A stretch of 64,000 bases of DNA from Sphingobacterium oryzagri (GTDB taxonomy: Bacteria; Bacteroidota; Bacteroidia; Sphingobacteriales; Sphingobacteriaceae). This document shows positions 25,836 through 34,623 of the stretch, one piece after another. How positions within the stretch are numbered: the stretch's first letter is position 1; the number at the start of each line of letters is the position of its first letter. The DNA is taken from assembly GCF_028736175.1 (NCBI RefSeq), contig NZ_CP117880.1:186001-250000 (forward strand), given 5' to 3'. Under the pieces are notes generated by a model. That model searched no databases. It saw nothing but the letters and a program-made list of their open reading frames with translations, and was not told where the DNA came from. A program made the position numbers and the translations under genes.

Positions 25836-26630
25836 ATGGAAAATTTCGATCTTAATATATTTAACGGCTTTCGTCTCTTGGATATCATCGATATCTTTTT
25901 GGTGGCGATTATCATCTATTATATCTATAGCTTGATAAAAGGAACAATTGCGGTTAATATTTTGATCGGCGTCGGGCTGTTTTACGGAATCTATTTGGTC
26001 GTGAAGCAGATGGAGATGCGTTTGCTGACGGAAATCTTCGGCGGTTTTATCTCCGTGGGTTCGATCGCACTGATTGTTGTTTTCCAACAGGAGATACGGC
26101 GGTTTTTAATCCATATCGGAAAAAATATCTCCCTCCGGCGTAAGAAATTTTTTTGGTCTTTTCTTGGCACCAAAAAAGCAACGCAAGTGGACAACAGCGA
26201 GCAGATTAAGCCCATTATTGACGCCTGCCGGAGCATGTCAAAATCGCGTACCGGCGCATTGCTGGTATTTTCCCGTTATTTTGATGAAGAATATTACCAA
26301 TCCAGCGGCGAGTATATCGATGCGCCGGTTTCGAAACGCTTACTGGAAAGCATTTTCTTTAAAAACAGCCCACTTCACGATGGTGCAGTTGTTATTGTAG
26401 ACTTTCGTATCATGACGGCCAGCAGCGTTTTACCGATATCTGATAGCGAAGATTTGCCGCCACAGTTTGGTTTGCGCCACCGCGCAGCGATCGGCGTTAC
26501 CGAAGTGTCCGAAGCAATCGCCGTCATTGTATCTGAAGAAACGGGCGAAATCTCGATGGCAAAAGATGGCAACGTCAATATGAACCTCAGTCCGGAAGAG
26601 CTGGATAAGCTGTTGCGCGAAGAGTTGTAA
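25836..26630 (+). CDS. cdaA: membrane diadenylate cyclase CdaA
   Basis: 264 residues from the ATG at 25836. Three membrane segments (about 14-34, 38-55 and 70-86) precede the DisA_N catalytic domain, with LHDGAVVIVD (DGA motif) and FGLRHRAAIG (RHR motif), both needed to make c-di-AMP from two ATP. c-di-AMP controls potassium and turgor. An earlier in-frame start at 25776 would add 20 polar residues and is not typical of CdaA. The dihydropteroate synthase gene often next to it in Bacteroidota is not here. Confidence 0.95.
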   Translation: MENFDLNIFNGFRLLDIIDIFLVAIIIYYIYSLIKGTIAVNILIGVGLFYGIYLVVKQMEMRLLTEIFGGFISVGSIALIVVFQQEIRRFLIHIGKNISLRRKKFFWSFLGTKKATQVDNSEQIKPIIDACRSMSKSRTGALLVFSRYFDEEYYQSSGEYIDAPVSKRLLESIFFKNSPLHDGAVVIVDFRIMTASSVLPISDSEDLPPQFGLRHRAAIGVTEVSEAIAVIVSEETGEISMAKDGNVNMNLSPEELDKLLREEL

Positions 26631-26726
26631 CCTTTCGATAATAGCCTAATTTGAACGCACTTCACGAGATCAGAATAGGATTAATAATTTTCAGGCACGA
26701 TGGCAAAAATCTTCTTGCAGACATAA

Positions 26727-26762
26727 AAAAGCCGCACAATACAAATAGCATTGGCGGCTTTT
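26727..26762 (+). terminator. two-way terminator between cdaA and the DUF5007 gene
   Basis: AAAAGCCGC pairs with GCGGCTTTT; inside, CAAT pairs with ATTG after a single bulged A. A and T runs on both sides allow it to work for both converging genes. Confidence 0.85.
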
Positions 26763-26788
26763 CATAACACTAACTAAACAAAATGAAA

Positions 26789-27775
26789 TTACGGTGTGAG
26801 GCGTGTAACCGTAGGTAAGCGCACCGTAACAATATATGTCCCTTCCATTAATACCCTGAAGCCAAATACCGGATTGACATTTAAACCGGGGCCATAGTTA
26901 TCGATACTGGCAAAGCGACTCGGGATGCGGTAATAAATAAGGTAACCCCAATCGGTTACACCATCATTAAAGCCCGTAAGGGGAAATGGTGATACTTCAA
27001 AATCACAAATCATGGCCGTGTCTGTGTTAACCACTGGATTAAATTTTACGTGACTTTCAAATGTTGGCCGATCGCCGCGGCGGATAACTTCACCTTGTGA
27101 GGGGTTAAACGGTTTCCCTGTTTTATCGACTATTTTCAAGATCACGCGTGCTCCTTCAGCAGAAATACGCTCACAAGTTACCTGTGGGGCGCTGGTGGTA
27201 AAGAACGTTTCAGAAGCATTTGATCCTGTTGCCGCCTGGTAGGTCACTTGAAAGAAGTCGGCTAAAGTGGGGTCTACAATATTGACCTGACCAAAATCGT
27301 TGAATAATTTCTTTCCCCGAGGATTAGACATTTCTACGTCAAAAACAAAGTTACCCAAAGGAAGATTGGCGGATGCGCGGTTGAACACCAGCTGCCCACT
27401 CGCTTCATTAAAAACGAATGGTGGCGTGTTAACGGTTTCACGTTTAGCGTTCAGCAACTCGACGGTCGTATCTTTCGCCGCGTCAAAAACTTGTCCGCTC
27501 TTAAACATCAGGACATCGTAGCTGTTGAAGAATTCGGCCGGCGCAGGCTGTCCCGTATCTTTGTCCCGTAAATTGAGTAGCTTAAATGTATAGGGTGGCG
27601 TTGAGCCATCGGCATTTATCTTTTCCGACGCTACGTAAATTCCACCGCGCGGCACCACAATAGTGCCGTTTACATAGCGAGGAGAATCGCTTAAAAAGCC
27701 TTTTTCTATCTTTTCGCAGGCACTAAAAAGCAGTAGCGAACCGCTGAATAGTGCTAGGTATTTTGTTATTTTCAT
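26789..27775 (-). CDS. DUF5007-like surface lipoprotein
   Basis: 328 residues. Lipoprotein signal with lipobox LFSAC (C20). The body has beta-rich segments such as VNGTIVVPRGGIYVASEKIN, YTFKLLNLRDKDTGQPAPAE, LPLGNFVFDVEMSNPRGKK and RVLMEGTYIVTVRLP, resembling DUF5007 proteins that accompany SusC/SusD with a fasciclin lipoprotein. It is the last of four genes on the minus strand. Probably a surface-exposed accessory binding protein; no catalytic motif is visible. Confidence 0.72.
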   Translation of the reverse strand: MKITKYLALFSGSLLLFSACEKIEKGFLSDSPRYVNGTIVVPRGGIYVASEKINADGSTPPYTFKLLNLRDKDTGQPAPAEFFNSYDVLMFKSGQVFDAAKDTTVELLNAKRETVNTPPFVFNEASGQLVFNRASANLPLGNFVFDVEMSNPRGKKLFNDFGQVNIVDPTLADFFQVTYQAATGSNASETFFTTSAPQVTCERISAEGARVILKIVDKTGKPFNPSQGEVIRRGDRPTFESHVKFNPVVNTDTAMICDFEVSPFPLTGFNDGVTDWGYLIYYRIPSRFASIDNYGPGLNVNPVFGFRVLMEGTYIVTVRLPTVTRLTP

Positions 27776-27793
27776 CGTGCTTCGTTTTAAAAG

Positions 27794-28489
27794 TTAATTA
27801 GCCGCTGTTCGCTGTTTGTTGAACATTAATCGGTGGATATCTGGCAATACGTGCAGTATACCGTTTGTGGTAATAATGCCCGACGTCTGGCAAGCATACA
27901 CCTCATCCTGCTCAGCGATTGGGATAACTTGGTTGCTCGGCAAATCTTCATCAAGTGTACCTCGTACCCACTTGAAGTTGACGTAGTCTACAAAATCTAC
28001 GAAATTGCTGGGTGTTAGGATGCGTTGGAGCTGAATTGCAAAGCGTACATTGGGGATAGCACCAAACTTGTTGCTGTAAAAAGTCGCCCGCAGATTCAAA
28101 TTTTCGCGTTGGATAGGTTGGTCAAACATATACATTTTTAGCGAATCCAAGTGTTCCACCGGGATGTTACGAATGCCGAACTCAATGTTTTCATCGCCAA
28201 CCTCAATAATTCTTTGCTGCTTTTTTGCCGATACATAAGGGCGTACGCCATAATCGGTCGTTGCAAAAAAGGTCGAATTCGGTGCATTGACTTCATCTTT
28301 CAAGCCTGCCCGGTCAATAATCGCGACCAACGAATCAAATTTACCATGTTGTTTTAGGAAGTCGTATGTGGTCATATTCACATGTGCTTCAGCTTTTCCC
28401 CCATCATTGAGGTAGTTATCACTTTCGCAGGCGCTCCATAGCGTGGCAAACATAGAACCCAGCAATACTATTATCAATAATCTTTTCAT
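27794..28489 (-). CDS. fasciclin-domain lipoprotein
   Basis: 231 residues. Lipoprotein signal with LWSAC (C21). A fasciclin (FAS1)-type domain: TTYDFLKQHGKFDSLVAIID, then NAPNSTFFATTD, and a late TSGIITTNGILHVLPDIHRL, matching the usual H1 and H2 boxes loosely. FAS1 domains mediate binding to proteins or glycans. It lies 18 bases before the DUF5007 gene and 21 bases after susD, so it is in the operon. Confidence 0.82.
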   Translation of the reverse strand: MKRLLIIVLLGSMFATLWSACESDNYLNDGGKAEAHVNMTTYDFLKQHGKFDSLVAIIDRAGLKDEVNAPNSTFFATTDYGVRPYVSAKKQQRIIEVGDENIEFGIRNIPVEHLDSLKMYMFDQPIQRENLNLRATFYSNKFGAIPNVRFAIQLQRILTPSNFVDFVDYVNFKWVRGTLDEDLPSNQVIPIAEQDEVYACQTSGIITTNGILHVLPDIHRLMFNKQRTAAN

Positions 28490-28510
28490 GTTCTTTTATC
28501 TTTTTAACGG

Positions 28511-30163
28511 TTATACCTTTCCAATCCAATAGCTAGTTTGTGTCAAAAACGAGTTGTTTTTAAACAACAACTGCGAAACGGGCCAATAGAAACCACCTTG
28601 TAGAAAACGTTGTGGTGACAGCCAAGGAATAAATTCAGCATATTGACGCGTGCGGATGAGATCGTAATAAATATGACCTTCGAGGTAGAGTTCTTTTCCT
28701 CTTTCTAATGCATATTCATAAAATACATCGGCTTTGGTCGCACTTTCCGCGACAAGCGAAGTGGAGCCATTGCGGCTTCTAAACGCATTGATAATAGACC
28801 GCGCTTTGCCCACGTCACTGCGATAAAGTGCAATCTCTGCTTCTAACAACAGCATATCACTATACCGGAAAATAATCGTATTGTTGCTGATGTAAGCATT
28901 GTTTTGTGCCCGATAATTAACATTGGAATATTTGATACAGGTAGGCTGATCAAGGTTTACATCGGTAAAATTCTTCCGCATACGGATATCCGAATTATCA
29001 ATCATCATATCCGCCGTGACGACCACACCATCGGGATATTCGTCGTTATAGATCGTTTCGCCGATAGAGGCAATATGCTCGATCCATTCCCATTGGTTTG
29101 CGCTATTGAGCACCCAACCATAGCCGACTACATTTTTGCGATAGTGCGTAGAAAAGTAACTTTTAGGCACGAAGAAACGCGAGTATGTCGGGTTGTAATA
29201 ATCTACCTGTGCCTGGCGTAAAAAGAACGTTGCGATATGACGCGATGAGCCCTCCAGATTTTGTTCGCTGGCCGCAATCTCAAAAATACCTTCGCGAGAT
29301 TTGCCGATAAATGTATTGTAATAGCTTGCCGTATCGACCAAACCATAATCGCCGTTGGCTTTTAAGGCAGCAATAGTCGTGTCGGCGCTGGCCACATCTT
29401 GCATGATTGGTTCTGCCGAATTCAGGTTGGTTGTTGTGGCACGCCAGAGGTACATGTGTGCTAACAATGCATATACCGAGCCTTTGTTGGCGGTTACGCG
29501 AGCCGCTTGTGGATCGCTGTAGGTCCAGCCCAGTAGCGCTGCGGCCTGGTGACAGTCTTTTTCAATTTGTTCAAGCACTTCCGCTTTTGGAGATCTGCCC
29601 ACCTGCGCTGCAGCAAGCGGATCTTCAGCAGATTGCAGCACGAGAGGCACATCGCCCCATACACGAGTTAACATAAAGTAGGTTAGTGCGCGAAGGAAAT
29701 AGGCTTGTCCTAATGCTTCCCGTTTAAAACGCTGCGGATCTGCCTGGTTTACGAAGATCGTTTCGTCCATTGCGGTTACCTTCTCAATCACGAGATTGCT
29801 CATCGCAATTGTTTTATAATATTTCGTCCAGTCACCATTGTTTTCAATGGTGTAGCGCCAGGTGAAATCACCGGTTTGTACGCCTTCCAGTCCATCGCCG
29901 GAGTATTGGATAGTAAAATAAGTCGAAGGCGTGCCTTCCGAGAAAACATAGTAACGCGGTACATCGGAATTTCCGCTGGTAATGGCGTCGCGTAATAAGG
30001 CATAATTTCCGGCCAGCGCACTGCGTACATCATCTGCCGACTGCCAAAACTCACCGACAAAAGTTGAATTGCGCGGTTCCTCTTCCAGAAAATCTTTACA
30101 AGAGTATATAGAGCCGAGCAGTAGGGTTGCCAATATATATAAATAAGTCTTTTTCATGTTCAT
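28511..30163 (-). CDS. SusD/RagB-family outer-membrane lipoprotein
   Basis: 550 residues. Signal with lipobox SIYSC (C22). SusD features: EEEPRNSTFVGEFWQSADDV near the start, AYFLRALTYFMLTRVWGDVP, MLLLEAEIALYRSDVGKARS, and the late ALERGKELYLEGHIYYDLIR. The C-terminus (YWPVSQLLFKNNSFLTQT) lacks the NPGW motif. It starts four bases after the SusC stop and pairs with that transporter. No glycosidase gene lies with it. Confidence 0.92.
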   Translation of the reverse strand: MNMKKTYLYILATLLLGSIYSCKDFLEEEPRNSTFVGEFWQSADDVRSALAGNYALLRDAITSGNSDVPRYYVFSEGTPSTYFTIQYSGDGLEGVQTGDFTWRYTIENNGDWTKYYKTIAMSNLVIEKVTAMDETIFVNQADPQRFKREALGQAYFLRALTYFMLTRVWGDVPLVLQSAEDPLAAAQVGRSPKAEVLEQIEKDCHQAAALLGWTYSDPQAARVTANKGSVYALLAHMYLWRATTTNLNSAEPIMQDVASADTTIAALKANGDYGLVDTASYYNTFIGKSREGIFEIAASEQNLEGSSRHIATFFLRQAQVDYYNPTYSRFFVPKSYFSTHYRKNVVGYGWVLNSANQWEWIEHIASIGETIYNDEYPDGVVVTADMMIDNSDIRMRKNFTDVNLDQPTCIKYSNVNYRAQNNAYISNNTIIFRYSDMLLLEAEIALYRSDVGKARSIINAFRSRNGSTSLVAESATKADVFYEYALERGKELYLEGHIYYDLIRTRQYAEFIPWLSPQRFLQGGFYWPVSQLLFKNNSFLTQTSYWIGKV

Positions 30164-30167
30164 TTCG

Positions 30168-33100
30168 TTATAAGGTGATCTCTAATCCGATAGTAAACTT
30201 TTTCGGCATAGGATAGCCAAAGCCGTTGTATTCTCCGTAGATGTTAACAGCTTCCGGGTCAGGCAACTTTTTAGAAGCTTTCCAAGTCAATAGGTTATCT
30301 ACAATGCCGTACACACGTAGACGGTTTAAACCTAACCGCTCGGTGAGGCGCTTGCCGAAATCATACGAACCGATGATATTCTTCAGGCGTACATAACTGC
30401 CATCTTCCAAAAAGAACGTCTGTGCAGAGGTGTAGTAATAGCGATAGGTTCCTAAGTCTAATTTCGCATATTCCGCCTGATCGCCATCTTTCGCCCAAAT
30501 ATTGTAGCCAGAAAGATCCGGATAAGCTTTTGATGCAAACTGTTCATTATTAAATGTCGTAGCAAAAGCATCCGCTTCGTAGAGATTTAAGATATCGCGG
30601 TCAAGTGTGAAGTTGATAAAGAAAGAGAACGTAAAGTTTTTGTAAGTAAATGCATTCGTCCAGCCACCGGTCCATTTCGGATTCGGATCGCCGATAGGCA
30701 TTTTATCCGGGTTTATACCGTCGCGGAATGAATCCAAGAAATAATCACCGTCTAGATCTTTTAAGTGAAACATCCCTGCACCGTATGCACCACCGTTACC
30801 GTAAAGGGCTCCGGAATAAGGGTTGACCGGCACATCGTTAATAGTTGAATACACACCAAGTGTTTGAAAGAGGTAAAACGCGTTGATCGGACTACCAATC
30901 GAAAGAATGTGCGATGCGTCAAAGCGGTCGCCGTTCATCACTAAATCCCTGCCGCCATTGGGCAATGCCATAATCTGGTTTTTGTTATACGAGATATTGA
31001 AGTTAGAACGCCAGGAAACCGGACTCGTGGAAGATAGTGGATTGGCACCGATGACCAACTCTGCACCAGCGTTACGCACCGCGACGGAATTGGTCATCGC
31101 ATAGTCGTATCCCGTACTTACAGGCAATTGCACGGCGAAAAGCTGATTTTTTGTCTCCTTGTTGTAGATATCTGCAGCGATACTGTATTTGCCGCCCCAA
31201 AGTTCGATATCTGTACCGATGTTCCAGCTTGTGCCCTTTTCCCAGGTGAGGCCATCTTGTGCGACTCCATTGGTAAAGTTTGGTGTCACTGCCGTTACAC
31301 CATTGTAAGAAGCACCACCCGTATTGCCGGCATAGCCGCCCGCATTAACCCGGTAGTTGCTGTAAGGTAAATAGTTGTCTCGTGGCAGGTTTCCGACGGT
31401 ACCGTAGCTAGCGCGTAGCTTCAGGAGTGAAAATGTGCTATTATCTTCCATAAAGCTTTCCTCCGAAATAAGCCAGGCGGCAGATGCTGAAGGAAACCAA
31501 CCGTAGCGACTGTCACGGCCAAAGCGCGATGAACCGTCGGTACGGATACTTCCCGAGAATATATAGCGGTCATCGAAGTCATAACTCAACCGAGAGTAGT
31601 AAGATAGTAAGCCCCAGGCTTGATAATCGGAATAGGCTCCGATATAGTCTTGCAAGAATCCTTGTACCACTTTAATCTGGTCGGAACTTCCATAATAGCC
31701 TTCAGCCGATGTTTCTTGATATTTATCGCGTTCAACATCCTGGCCGACTAATACCGTTAGGGAGTGTTTACCAAAAGTATCGGAGTAATTAAGGTAGTTG
31801 GATGTCCGCCAATTTTGCTGATCGGATGTCCAGGAGCTGGCGGAGTTTCCAAGATTCGCATTCAGAAAACTTGGACGACTGTAATCTCTGCGGCCTGTAT
31901 TGTATTGAAAAGCGGTTTGCGACGTGAGGGTTAATTTTGGTGTTAACTGCACGTTCATGTTGAGATTTAAGCTCAGCTGGTTGGTGACGTTCTTATCCAA
32001 ATCGCCATCATAAGCCCCCATGTAATAGTCTCTACGCTGGTCTGAAAGGTTGTAAAGTGAGCTTGGCATATTGCCTGCATTCCAGGGGAAAGGGTTGGTA
32101 GAACTACCGTTACCGCGTGGACGATCGATAAAGGTATAGGCTACAATCGGGTTTATCGTCAGCTTTTCCTTCATCGCACGGGTCGCGAGATTCAATCGGG
32201 TCGCGAAACGAGTAAATCCGGTTTGCTTTATAATTCCCTCTTCGTTGTAATAATTTCCGCTAAAGCGATAGGTCGAGCTGCCGCCACCGCCGCTTACGCT
32301 CAGGTCAGCATTATTGACTTGCCCTTGCTGATAAAACAGGTCCTGGAAGTTCGTGTTTCCATTGTATGCTGGGTTTAAACTATCCGTCAGTAAGTAAGGC
32401 AGGTTGGCCAGTTGCTCGAGCGTAAGCTGATTGTTTAGCATGCTCATCTTCTGTCCACGTTCCGCACTTCCCAAAGCCATAGGGCGCAAGTCCGGGCGTT
32501 TTGTTAAACCAGAATAGCCGTTAATCACAACCACAGGTTCACGTACCACACCTTTTTTTGTCGTGATCAGAATAACGCCATTTGCCGCACGCGAACCGTA
32601 GATAGCCGCGGCAGATGCGTCGCGCAACACGGATACAGATTCAATATCGTTAGGATTTAAGCCCGCCAGAAAATTGGTTCCCGTTCCCGTATTTAAATTG
32701 GCGTATTGCTCCGTGGGCTGTGGCACACCATCTACCACGTACAAAGGGCTACTGAGAATTTGTGCTTCATCGTAATTGTTACTCAAGCCGGTTGAACCAC
32801 GGACATACACGGATCCCATACTTCCTGGCGAACCGCTCACATTCTGTACGTTTACGCCCGGAAGCCTTCCTTGTAAGATGGTTTCGAAACTCGCTGCCGG
32901 AATGTTTTCCAAATCTTTGCCGGAAATGGTTGATACGGCCGCCGTACTTTTCTTTTTCGTTACCGTTTGATAACCGATAACCACAGCATCCTCTAACGTA
33001 CTCAATGTTTCCGTGAGTGTTATGAGCAAAGGTGTGTTGCTAGCCGAGATTTGTTGCTTCTCGTAGCCTACAGAGCTGACTTCCAATTGGTGTTTGGCGT

Positions 33101-33281
33101 CTGCCGCGATCGCAAATTCACCGTTTTGGTTGGTCTGCGTGGTTAAGGATGTGCTGAGGTTTTTGATAGATGCACCAGCAACAGGAACTTTGTTTTGATC
33201 AAGCACTTTTCCTCGAATTTGCTGCGCATACGCATTCACCGTTATCAACACCGAAATCCATAGTGTGACTATAATTTTCAT
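30168..33281 (-). CDS. SusC/RagA-family TonB-linked outer-membrane transporter
   Basis: 1037 residues from the ATG at 33281. Signal peptide (MKIIVTLWISVLITVNAYAQ), CarboxypepD_reg domain (about 20-95: IRGKVLDQNKVPVAGASIKN), plug domain with AVVIGYQTVTKKKSTAAVS, VYVRGSTG, PLYVVDGVP and SVLRDASAAAIYGSRAANGV, then a large barrel that ends FTIGLEITL. It has no N-terminal STN signalling domain, so control by an anti-sigma factor is unlikely. An upstream ATG at 33320 would overlap the -7 box, which favours 33281. First gene of a four-gene operon. Confidence 0.95.
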   Translation of the reverse strand: MKIIVTLWISVLITVNAYAQQIRGKVLDQNKVPVAGASIKNLSTSLTTQTNQNGEFAIAADAKHQLEVSSVGYEKQQISASNTPLLITLTETLSTLEDAVVIGYQTVTKKKSTAAVSTISGKDLENIPAASFETILQGRLPGVNVQNVSGSPGSMGSVYVRGSTGLSNNYDEAQILSSPLYVVDGVPQPTEQYANLNTGTGTNFLAGLNPNDIESVSVLRDASAAAIYGSRAANGVILITTKKGVVREPVVVINGYSGLTKRPDLRPMALGSAERGQKMSMLNNQLTLEQLANLPYLLTDSLNPAYNGNTNFQDLFYQQGQVNNADLSVSGGGGSSTYRFSGNYYNEEGIIKQTGFTRFATRLNLATRAMKEKLTINPIVAYTFIDRPRGNGSSTNPFPWNAGNMPSSLYNLSDQRRDYYMGAYDGDLDKNVTNQLSLNLNMNVQLTPKLTLTSQTAFQYNTGRRDYSRPSFLNANLGNSASSWTSDQQNWRTSNYLNYSDTFGKHSLTVLVGQDVERDKYQETSAEGYYGSSDQIKVVQGFLQDYIGAYSDYQAWGLLSYYSRLSYDFDDRYIFSGSIRTDGSSRFGRDSRYGWFPSASAAWLISEESFMEDNSTFSLLKLRASYGTVGNLPRDNYLPYSNYRVNAGGYAGNTGGASYNGVTAVTPNFTNGVAQDGLTWEKGTSWNIGTDIELWGGKYSIAADIYNKETKNQLFAVQLPVSTGYDYAMTNSVAVRNAGAELVIGANPLSSTSPVSWRSNFNISYNKNQIMALPNGGRDLVMNGDRFDASHILSIGSPINAFYLFQTLGVYSTINDVPVNPYSGALYGNGGAYGAGMFHLKDLDGDYFLDSFRDGINPDKMPIGDPNPKWTGGWTNAFTYKNFTFSFFINFTLDRDILNLYEADAFATTFNNEQFASKAYPDLSGYNIWAKDGDQAEYAKLDLGTYRYYYTSAQTFFLEDGSYVRLKNIIGSYDFGKRLTERLGLNRLRVYGIVDNLLTWKASKKLPDPEAVNIYGEYNGFGYPMPKKFTIGLEITL

Positions 33282-33317
33282 AATGATTGTTAGGTAGTTA
33301 GTAGTAATTCTTTTTTC

Positions 33318-33325
33318 CAAAATTA
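33318..33325 (-). promoter_or_regulatory. -7 promoter element of the minus-strand SusC operon
   Basis: Reads TAATTTTG on the minus strand, an exact TAnnTTTG box, 36 bases before the chosen start. No TTG at normal spacing. Confidence 0.5.
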
Positions 33326-33692
33326 GCGTTGAAAAAGCTTGCTATTCCTCCGTATATTAACCAACACTACGTAATTTTTAACAGTTCGTAGTGCACTATT
33401 TTTTGACTTTTAAAAAATCGACGTATTCTGTAGTTTTAATTAAAATCTATACTGTTGGAAATATGTTAAATTTTAAAGCCTGCATGGGAAGAGTTTCGCT
33501 TCGAAATTTCGGTGGTGAGCTGAAGCTATATCTTACCAAGCTGAGGCTATTTTCAGTTCTTCCCGGGCAACTGATGAGGTCTTCCATGCGTTTTCCACGC
33601 GCATGGTCTCGCTGTTTACCATGCATAAAGCTGGATTTAAACAGTGAAATTGTCTATCTTTATACAAAAGATAAACCTTAAGTGATTTTGCC
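33326..33692 (+). other. gene-free divergent region with several hairpins
   Basis: Lies between the minus-strand SusC operon and the DUF1338 gene. A 96-codon open frame (33391-33681) has no protein-like features and is discounted. Possible pairings: GGTGAG/CTTACC (33514-33537), TCAGTT/AACTGA (33553-33574), CCATGCG/CGCATGG (33584-33606), and a long-range GCATGGGAAGA/TCTTCCATGC (33482-33589) that excludes the last. TATCTTT and AAAGATA (33655-33673) form another inverted repeat. It may hold a structured leader for the downstream operon. Confidence 0.35.
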
Positions 33693-34604
33693 ATGCATTT
33701 CGACGAACAAAAACCTTTGGATAGGGTATTGAATGATCTTTTTGCACACTATCGTGCTAATGTGGCCGACGTGTCTAAGATTACCGACGCCTTGTTGAAA
33801 AATGAGGTCGTATCGGCGCAGGCCGATATTGTGAACGACCATATTGCTTTTCGTACATTGGGCGTTCCGCATCTGGGTATTGCATCGTTCGAGAAGATTT
33901 TTCTGCACTATGGTTACGTGCGCCGCGATCATTACTATTTTGAAGGAAAGAAGTTAGACGCCTATTGGTATGCACCGCCTTCGCCAAACTATCCGCGGAT
34001 TTTCGTTTCGGAGTTGCAAGTCGCGGCTTTGAGTAAAGCAGCGCAAGCCATTATACATCGATACACCGATCCGATAACGGCCGATCCGGTCGATCAACTG
34101 GATCTTGCCGATGGCAATGCGGTAGCGGAATTTTTGCAGCGTCCGCTCTGGGCATTGCCCTTGGCTGCGGAATACGAACAGTTGCTGGAAGAAAGCGAAT
34201 ATGCCGCCTGGGTGATTTACAATCGCTATTACCTCAACCATTATACCATTAGCATACATGAACTAAAGGAAGGTTACGATACGCTGGAAGCATTTAATGC
34301 TTTTTTGGAAGGAATCGGAATCAAATTAAACCGATCGGGAGGAAAGATCAAAACCAGTGCGGATGGGTTGCTACGGCAGAGCAGCACAGTCTCGGCGCTG
34401 TACGATGCTTCGTTTGCCGATGGACGCGTGCTGCAGATTGCCGGCAGTTATGTCGAATTTGCCGAGCGAAGCCCTTTGCCGGCATATCAGCACCTGCCCA
34501 AAGCGCAGCTCGAGCCTAAGCACCGTCGTGATGGCTTTGAAACGAATAATGCCGATAAGATATTTGAAAGCACCTATACACAGCAGATCAAAGGCGATCA
34601 ATAA
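33693..34604 (+). CDS. DUF1338 protein, HglS-like 2-oxoadipate dioxygenase/decarboxylase
   Basis: 303 residues. The N-terminal DHIAFRTLG (H50 and R54) has the same His-x3-Arg spacing as His70 and Arg74 of Pseudomonas putida HglS; NHYTIS (H183) and YVEFAER (E255) are candidates for the other metal ligands. This iron enzyme converts 2-oxoadipate to D-2-hydroxyglutarate with loss of CO2 in lysine breakdown. The next gene, 19 bases on, is an FAD/Fe-S dehydrogenase that could oxidise D-2-hydroxyglutarate. The DUF1338 assignment is firm; the substrate is inferred from the characterised member. Confidence 0.85.
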   Translation: MHFDEQKPLDRVLNDLFAHYRANVADVSKITDALLKNEVVSAQADIVNDHIAFRTLGVPHLGIASFEKIFLHYGYVRRDHYYFEGKKLDAYWYAPPSPNYPRIFVSELQVAALSKAAQAIIHRYTDPITADPVDQLDLADGNAVAEFLQRPLWALPLAAEYEQLLEESEYAAWVIYNRYYLNHYTISIHELKEGYDTLEAFNAFLEGIGIKLNRSGGKIKTSADGLLRQSSTVSALYDASFADGRVLQIAGSYVEFAERSPLPAYQHLPKAQLEPKHRRDGFETNNADKIFESTYTQQIKGDQ

Positions 34605-34623
34605 GCGGGGAGGCAAGGTGGAG

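Noticed and set aside
26789..33281. Calling the minus-strand SusC/SusD group a polysaccharide utilisation locus
   Set aside because: No carbohydrate-active enzyme is present on either side, so a glycan substrate is not supported.
33391..33681. 96-codon open frame before the DUF1338 gene
   Set aside because: No ribosome site, no recognisable protein features, Cys/Arg/Ser-rich shadow-like composition, and it overlaps hairpins.
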